Assembly (NCBI GenBank): GCA_013365365.1
Contig: JABVXU010000948.1
Span: 1-14,178 of the forward strand
Source: Cruorifilaria tuberocauda
Taxonomy: Eukaryota; Nematoda; Chromadorea; Rhabditida; Onchocercidae
DNA: 14,178 bases
Reading direction: 5' to 3'
Positions 8,609 to 14,178 of the stretch are shown here, one piece after another (the stretch's first letter is position 1; each line of letters starts with the position of its first letter). The position numbers and the translations under genes are program-made. The notes beneath the pieces were generated by a model. The model saw only the letters and a program-made list of their open reading frames with translations, searched no databases and was not told the origin of the DNA.

Positions 8609-10400
8609 CGAAATGTTACAGAGTCATTAAAATACTAGATATAATACTAAACATGAGAGACAATATATGTACGACATCTAAATATTTTACGTGTAAAAAT
8701 GAAAGCTAAATATGAGAGCTCAAATGTAAAATCTGAGCTGGATAATAAGAATAATGTTCATATATTGTGCGAGTAGACGTACGTGGATTTACACGCGAAG
8801 GATCAGACTCTAAAGATTATATATAACGATAAACGATAAGTGCTGTATATTACCTTACTAAATCAATTGATCAAAAAATCCTCCACATAACCACGGATCT
8901 CATGTCATCAAATACTCTAAAACCAAAGCTGTCAAACCAAATAAGAAATTTCAATACTGTTATGACGGTAACGTTATGTAAACTCTTCATCTCAGATGCT
9001 AATTCGAAGCTACTGCTAAATTGCTAATTTAATATTAACTTTAATAGAATCCAAGTATGCTATTGTTGTTTCTCAAAGAAATCTTAATTCGAAGATTTTA
9101 TTCTACTGCCTAATTACCTAATCTATTACCTAGGACGAAAGATATTTTTAAATTCATTTTACCTATATTATTATACTAAAGGCAATTAAAAGATTAATAA
9201 ATGAATATTATCATTAACCTAATTAATTAATAAATAGAAAGCAATTAAAAGATAATTAACAAAATTGTCTTTCAATTATTGTCGAAATATCTACAATTAC
9301 TCCAAAATTCAATAAAATCACATTCCATAGTTTTAGCTCAAAAACTTATTAACTGATTAATTCAAATATCTTTTTTTTTCGAGTTAGAAGAAATTAACAT
9401 TTTGAAATAACGAAAATAATCACCCGAATGGAAGAATATAAATCATTTAAATTTATTTAAATAATGTCAATTAAACTACTTGATCTATTATCATCATATT
9501 TTTTAAACTGTTTCGATCTCCGATTTTCGTTCAAACTAAATCAAAATTTATATTTCCAACATAAAGTTTAAGCTTCCTTCCATTTCACTTTTTAAAAGTG
9601 AATTATTCGATGGACCAATAAGCAAATCAATTTAGGAAGGATTAAATCATAAAATAATAACAAAAGGAAATTTCAGTAATCAAATAATTAGTAATTAATT
9701 AATTACATAAAAAAAGGAAAAGCATCTTCTAGCAAATGGAAAAACAGAAAAAGTAGGAAAAAAAGGGGGGAAAAGAACTGAAGCTTTTTCGAAAGAAATA
9801 TTGTAAAAATGAAATAAGCTTCTGCCGATTAAGAATTATCAAATTATTAAATCAATTTTCATTTCGTTTACGAATAGATTCAAATTACCACATTCAAATT
9901 TCAAATTGAATTAAAATTACCAATTAAAAAGGTCAAAATATTTCACCAATCAATTTATTATATAATTAAAAAGCAATAAAAAGGTAGAAGAAAATATTAA
10001 TTAAAGGATCAAGGTTATTTAGAATAGCAAAAAAAAATTAAAAAACAATAAAAAAACTCTATTTTGTGAATATAAAATTACTGTTAATTAACTATAAAAT
10101 TATTAATTAATTATTATTTTAGATTGCCATTTTATAAATATTCTCTACGTTTTCATGAATCATTATTCTAACTTTGATAAAATCAATTAATGAAACCAAG
10201 GACATAAAAAATCAGAAATGCTTAATAGTATTACATTTTTATTATTAATTAAAATTATTAGGTATAACTTAGCTTTTATGTTTGGTAGATAAGTTTTGAA
10301 TTTTGATACGTTTATTTAGTGGTTTAATTTAATAACCCTAATATTTCCTTACTTGAAAATAAGAATTTTAAATTTGAAATTAATTAGAAAATATAAATTC

Positions 10401-10560
10401 ATGAAAACGTTTCCTTTATTATAATAAATTATATTAAGTAAATTTAATAATCTTTTATTTGATAATTTTAAATTTCAAACAGGTTTAAAAGCATGAACGT
10501 TTATGTTTTTCTAATTATGATAAATTATATTAAGTAAGTTTAGTACTCGTTTATTTAAAA
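10401..10560. repeat. Two-copy tandem repeat, unit about 92 bp
   Basis: ATGAAAACGTTT begins copy one at 10401 and ATGAACGTTTAT begins copy two at 10493. Both continue to a nearly identical core (TAAATTATATTAAGTAA, then TTTA.TA.TC.TTTATTT). The second copy ends near 10560. Differences are scattered substitutions and a few small indels. Confidence 0.65.
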
Positions 10561-10635
10561 AATTAAATAATAAATCATATGTAAATAAAAATGAAAATTG
10601 TAAATTTAAAATAAGAAAAGAAAACGGTTGGATTT

Positions 10636-10677
10636 TTTTTTCTTTTATTTTTTCAAACCAAAAAAAAAAAGAAAAAA
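10636..10677. repeat. A/T hairpin, 18-bp arms, 6-nt loop
   Basis: Arms 10636-10653 and 10660-10677 pair with one mismatch (A10647 against A10666), including a C10642-G10671 pair; the loop is CAAACC. Transcribed on either strand it would fold into one long U-A stem. The open frame across it (Phe/Lys-rich) is an artefact. Confidence 0.7.
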
Positions 10678-10960
10678 TTATCCAAATATTTTATATTTTC
10701 CATATAAATTTTTATTCGCTCAATTTTATGGCACATTTTTTTTCTTTGTTCATTTCCTCGTATCCTTCGCTGATATTCATTTTCTTCTTTTTCTTTCTTT
10801 TTTTTTTTGCTCATAAAAATTCTCAATAAAAATTGAGATTCTGAATGACAATGATGATGATGATAGCGATTTATTCAATATTACCTATTATCATTATTAT
10901 CATTGGGTTTTGTTAGTCTCTTTCATTTTTCCACCTATCATCTCCATGATATCACCAATT

Positions 10961-11315
10961 GACCAGATCAACCAGAAATGAATCAATCAATCAAACCTCA
11001 CCAAACGAAATCAAACCAAATCAGATCAATCAATAAAGCCAAACCAAATCAAATCAACCGATCGACCACCAATGAATCGATCAACCTAACAACAAAACCT
11101 AAGTCTGAACCAGATCAGGTCAAATCAACCGATTAACCAATTAACCAGTCAACTAAATCTAAACAAATGCAATTTAACAGATCACTCACCAAACAATCAA
11201 TCAACCTAGCAACCAAACTAAACCGGACCAAACCAAACTAAATTAGCCAATCAATCAACCAATAAGCAGCCAATCAATTAAGCAGACTTAAACCAAAACA
11301 GATCAAACTAAATTA
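10961..11315. repeat. A/C-rich degenerate satellite (CAAACCAAATCAA-like)
   Basis: About 355 bp built from variants of CAAACCAAATCAA, ATCAATCAA and CAACCGATC. The + strand is strongly depleted in G and T compared with the flanks. There is no single exact unit; four-base phasing (CAAT/CAAA/CAAC) is visible in places. It looks like an old, decayed simple satellite. Stop codons occur in all frames. It does not match the nematode telomere repeat TTAGGC. Confidence 0.75.
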
Positions 11316-12395
11316 TTCCACCAATAATACCGTTCATCTTACAAAATTTTTCGTCAATTTATTTTTTTTTTCTCTCAATTCATCTTCCCTCGCTATTGGT
11401 TATAGTCGGTAATAACACTCCTCCACGCCCTTCTCTTCAATTTATCAAACAAATTTTTTTACACATTAGCTCTATTTCTCCCATCTTAGATGGATGCTAG
11501 AAATAAATATGGAAATGAATAAAAATCAAAACTGAATAAATATAATTATCATAAGAATTCGATAATAGATATAACTATCATAAGAACTCGATGATAGGTA
11601 TGATTATCATAAGAAAGATATGGAAAGAAAAAAATAAAAGTTGAATAATGTTTAAATAAAGATTCCTTTATTTCATTAAATTGTTGACAAATTAATCATT
11701 ACTTAATCATACATTCATATAATATATCTATTTAATAATAGATCGATCATAATCAGTTGAAAGATGTCAATCACAATCGATCAGAGAATACTAATAAATA
11801 AGTGATTGATAATGTGCTAAATCAAAAGCATCACATCATTTAATAGAATTTGTAGTATGTTTATGATAATTTTGAAATTAAATATTCATACGTGTGCATA
11901 TGCATATATTTGCGTATGTGTGTACGTGAGTGTATGAAAGTATGTCAGTGAATGTATGTGAGTGTAAGAAAATGAAGGATTTAATTTAGAATTGAAAATA
12001 ATTGATCAAAAATTCTTAACTAGCAATTGATTTATTGTTAAATAAAGCTATCCATTGATATCAATTAATGCATGGATCATAACATGTGAAATAATTAAAC
12101 ATGATAAGAGGATTTTAACACTGATACAGCAATGACAATCATTTCATCATTTTATCAGTGATAATTTAACTAAAAAAAAAAAAAGAAAAAGCTTGTTCAT
12201 TTATATGACTGTGGTCATTCATCCCATTTTTTCATTCTTTGTAAATTAATATCTCCATGGTTGTATGATAACAGCTATCTTATTAAAGAAATATCTGATT
12301 AATTCTATAATCATGATTAAATCTGAAATAATATTTAAATTATCGAAAAATAATGATTTAAATGATTCATCAGATAATGGAATAATACTATTGTT
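11316..12395. other. AT-rich intergenic stretch, no gene seen
   Basis: No supported coding region. It holds the 29-bp minisatellite (11541-11621), a degenerate TG-rich patch (about 11888-11965, GTATGTGTG-like), an 8-bp inverted repeat CACTGATA/TATCAGTG (12119-12126 and 12153-12160) and a poly-A run at about 12172-12189. Confidence 0.55.
11541..11621. repeat. 29-bp minisatellite, about 2.8 copies
   Basis: Copies start at 11541, 11570 and 11599. The first two are full 29-bp units sharing TATAAYTATCATAAGAAYTC and then GATRATAG. The third begins TATGATTATCATAAGAA and then diverges. The regular spacing and few substitutions suggest fairly recent tandem duplication. Confidence 0.85.
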
Positions 12396-12585
12396 TTGAT
12401 TAATTTCATTAACAACTATCATCATTACTATCACAATTATTATTTTCATTATCATTATCATTATTTTGATCAATATAATTGGCAATTATTGCTCTTCTTG
12501 TTAGCATTATTATTATTTTCATTATCATTATCATTATTATTATTTCGATTTACATTATCACTACTATTATTATCAATTCCATCTA
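12396..12585. repeat. ATT/ATC trinucleotide-type tract
   Basis: Imperfect runs of ATT, ATC and ATTATC. The block ATTATTTTCATTATCATTA occurs twice, near 12437 and 12509. Open frames across it read His-Tyr or Ile-Met repeats and are repeat artefacts. Confidence 0.75.
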
Positions 12586-12669
12586 AATTTTTTGACAAAT
12601 ACAAAAAAAGTAAAATAAATGAAATGGAAATTCATCAGTAATTTGAAAATAATTTGAAAGATTACATTT

Positions 12670-13022
12670 ATGATATGGATCAGTATTTATCAATATATCA
12701 ATATAGTATATATATATATATATATATACTATCAGTTTTGATTCATATATACATATCGTTATAAACATGCACATATATCGATATACATATATTGATACAT
12801 AATCACTATTATAATCATTGTTTAAATTTATAAATATATACATGTATATCATTACTACAATCATTATTTTGATCGTATACATCGTTATATACATATATAT
12901 ATGTATATATCGATATGATGATATTGATATACACATAATGATTATCTTGATTTATAGTGATAGCGATATATAGATGATGATTATGATAGTGATAACGTTG
13001 ATTTATATCGATATCGATATAA
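12670..13022. repeat. TA / ATCGATAT-rich palindromic region
   Basis: A (TA)n run is centred in a perfect 30-bp palindrome at 12703-12732 (arms ATAGT...ACTAT). ATATCGATAT palindromes recur near 12775 and 12907, and the region closes with the perfect 20-bp palindrome TTATATCGATATCGATATAA at 13003-13022. GATGAT and ATATAC patches fill the rest. No coding content; the open frame on the - strand at 12583-12936 is Tyr/Ile/Met repeat sequence. Confidence 0.75.
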
Positions 13023-13029
13023 GTTTGTT

Positions 13030-13235
13030 GTATCTAAACATAAAAAGGATCGGCGTAATGCCTTTGATGTGGCACATTGTTGCTGTTTGATGTTTGCCGC
13101 AATCAGAGAGTAATTGATAAAGTGTCCCGAGTGATCGGTTTCCCTTCCCTTCCCTACCCCTTAACAATCATCATATCACCTCAGAACTCTTCTTTCCCTT
13201 GCACACTCTTTTATCCTTTCCTCAATTTAAATTCA
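13030..13235. other. Non-repetitive island between simple repeats
   Basis: About 200 bp with more balanced base use than its surroundings (for example GGATCGGCGTAATGCC at about 13048 and TTTGCCGCAATCAG at about 13092), then CCCTTCCC-type pyrimidine sequence. I recognise no protein, RNA gene or promoter element. It might be part of an untranslated exon or control region of a gene outside the window. Confidence 0.3.
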
Positions 13236-13790
13236 TTCTACACATTTTCTTTTATCACTTATCACTTATCATTATCAGTATCACTATCATTATTGTTAGT
13301 ATTACTATTCTTATTATCATTATTCATTCAATTGTTGCCTTGTTCTCGGTATTTCTTACTTTTTTTATTCCTTTATTATTACTATTATCATTATCACTAT
13401 CATTACCAGTATCATTGTTAGTATTACTATTCTTATTATCATTATTCATTCAATTGTTGCCTTGTTCTCGGTATTTTTTACACTTTTTTTTTTTATTCCT
13501 TTATTATTACTATTATTTATCATTATTATTGTTATTGTTATTATTATTATTATTATCAATATTATCGTTATTTCTATTACAATTATCATTATTACTACTA
13601 TAATTATAATTATTATCAGTACTACTATTAATTAGGATTATTACTATTATTATTAACTAGTACTATCTATTATTATCATCATTATTACTATTATTAATAT
13701 TATTATCATTATTACTATTAAATTATTATTATTATTATTACAATTACTATTATCATTGCTATCCTGATTATCACTGTAATATCATTATGG
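13236..13790. repeat. Long ATT/ATC/ACT simple-repeat tract
   Basis: Over 500 bp of imperfect TATTATTAC and TATCATTAT units on the + strand, with very few G. It contains the duplicated 122-bp block listed next. Leu/Ser/Ile-rich open frames on the + strand here are artefacts of the repeat. Confidence 0.85.
13292..13530. repeat. 122-bp direct tandem duplication
   Basis: ATTGTTAGTATTACTATTC starts at 13292 and again at 13414, and the copies stay nearly identical through CAATTGTTGCCTTGTTCTCG and ATTCCTTTATTATTACTATT. The main differences are in the T-run after GGTATTT. This non-repetitive CAATTGTTGCC core inside simple repeat shows that a whole block was duplicated recently, rather than triplets slipping. 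Confidence 0.9.
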
Positions 13791-13893
13791 AAAATTTCAT
13801 ATTTTAAAAATTTATATGATCTATTGTATTATTGCACTGTATTGCCTTCATTAGCCATATGTTTTCAACCGATTTACGCTTAATCCGCTTTTT

Positions 13894-14000
13894 GCATATG
13901 TGTGTATGTGTGTATGTATGTGTGTATGTGTGTATGTTTACATTTATATGTGTGTATGTGTGTATGTGTAATGGATATGTATGTGTGTATGTGCATATAT
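13894..14000. repeat. TG/TATG microsatellite
   Basis: Runs of TGTGTATG with TATG interruptions, the reverse orientation of the CA-rich tract in the U1-70K intron. The - strand open frame across it reads His-Thr repeats and is not a gene. Confidence 0.85.
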
Positions 14001-14014
14001 AATTTATGTATGGT

Positions 14015-14178
14015 ATCAGTTCGAGTTGTCGGGGTCGGGGCGGGAAGGAAAAAGACGGTTGAATGGCGGCGGAAGACCACCTCGTTGCTATTCACTCATT
14101 TTCAATCCGTTTGTTTCTTCCGCAAAGTTATCAATCTACCATCATCAACCTTTTCTACCTCTCTCTCTCTCTCTTCTC
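14015..14178. other. GC-richer patch and CT microsatellite at the window end
   Basis: After the TG repeat the composition jumps: GTCGGGGTCGGGGCGGGAAG (about 14027-14047) and GGCGGCGGAAGACC (about 14065) are the most GC-rich stretches in the window. A (CT)n run closes it at about 14160-14178. No complete exon, ATG-initiated frame or splice pair can be assigned. Such a change can mark the promoter or first exon of a neighbouring gene. Call is tentative. Confidence 0.3.

Larger units (their letters stand above)
8609..10959. other. AT-rich region upstream of the U1-70K gene, no gene seen
   Basis: The promoter and outron of the U1-70K gene should lie in the first part. No open frame with protein-like composition occurs on either strand, and no tRNA or known small RNA was recognised. 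Local features are a perfect 16-bp palindrome GTAATTAATTAATTAC (9691-9706), a purine tract with a run of six G (about 9750-9777), a tandem duplication near 10401-10560, an A/T hairpin at 10636-10677, a pyrimidine-rich run at about 10733-10810, and a short hairpin TCTCAAT-AAAA-ATTGAGA (10821-10838). Confidence 0.55.

Noticed and set aside
10961..11315. Telomere-like or CRISPR-like array
   Set aside because: Units are degenerate and continuous, with no spacers, and do not match TTAGGC. It is a decayed A/C-rich satellite in eukaryotic DNA.
12583..13603. Large Tyr/Ile/Leu/Ser-rich open frames on both strands
   Set aside because: Simple-repeat DNA read as codons. Transmembrane-like Leu runs come from TTA/ATT repeats, not from a protein family.
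13880..14095. Open frame on the - strand with a proline/threonine-rich start
   Set aside because: It has no ATG at its start (GTG in a nuclear gene) and soon becomes His-Thr repeat from the TG tract.

Overview
The window looks like nuclear DNA of a nematode, most likely a spirurid or filarial-type species. The evidence is AT-rich sequence with many short introns, two spliced genes whose closest relatives by motif are nematode proteins (one in a family found essentially in nematodes), and TTTCAG acceptors directly before both start codons that look like spliced-leader trans-splice sites. The species cannot be named from the sequence alone. There are no prokaryotic features.

Layout. Positions 1-1357 are AT-rich flank with inverted repeats and TGATAA-type motifs. 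A complete three-exon gene on the + strand (coding 1358-2882) encodes a 144-residue secreted transthyretin-like (TTR) protein. After a short convergent intergenic space (2883-3549), a complete nine-exon gene on the - strand (coding 8560 down to 3550) encodes a 311-residue U1 snRNP 70 kDa protein (U1-70K), the core spliceosomal subunit that recognises 5' splice sites. All splice junctions keep frame and both proteins read from start to stop without a break. The remaining 5.6 kb (8591-14178) holds no gene I can support. It is AT-rich DNA with an A/C-rich degenerate satellite, minisatellites, ATT/ATC and TG/CA tracts, palindromes and a duplicated 122-bp block. A more GC-rich patch at the very end may belong to a neighbouring gene.

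The two genes have no obvious functional link: one is an extracellular nematode family member, the other a nuclear splicing factor. They only share convergent 3' ends. The most interesting signal is inside the U1-70K gene. Its sixth intron (2,044 nt, three times longer than any other in the gene) starts at the only donor in the gene that lacks G at +5. It carries six perfect GTAAGT donor hexamers on the transcript strand. One lies 47 nt into the intron, and its use would bring an in-frame stop into the mRNA; three others are packed within 32 nt. This is what would be expected if U1 snRNP level feeds back on its own 70K mRNA, but that is inference from sequence only.
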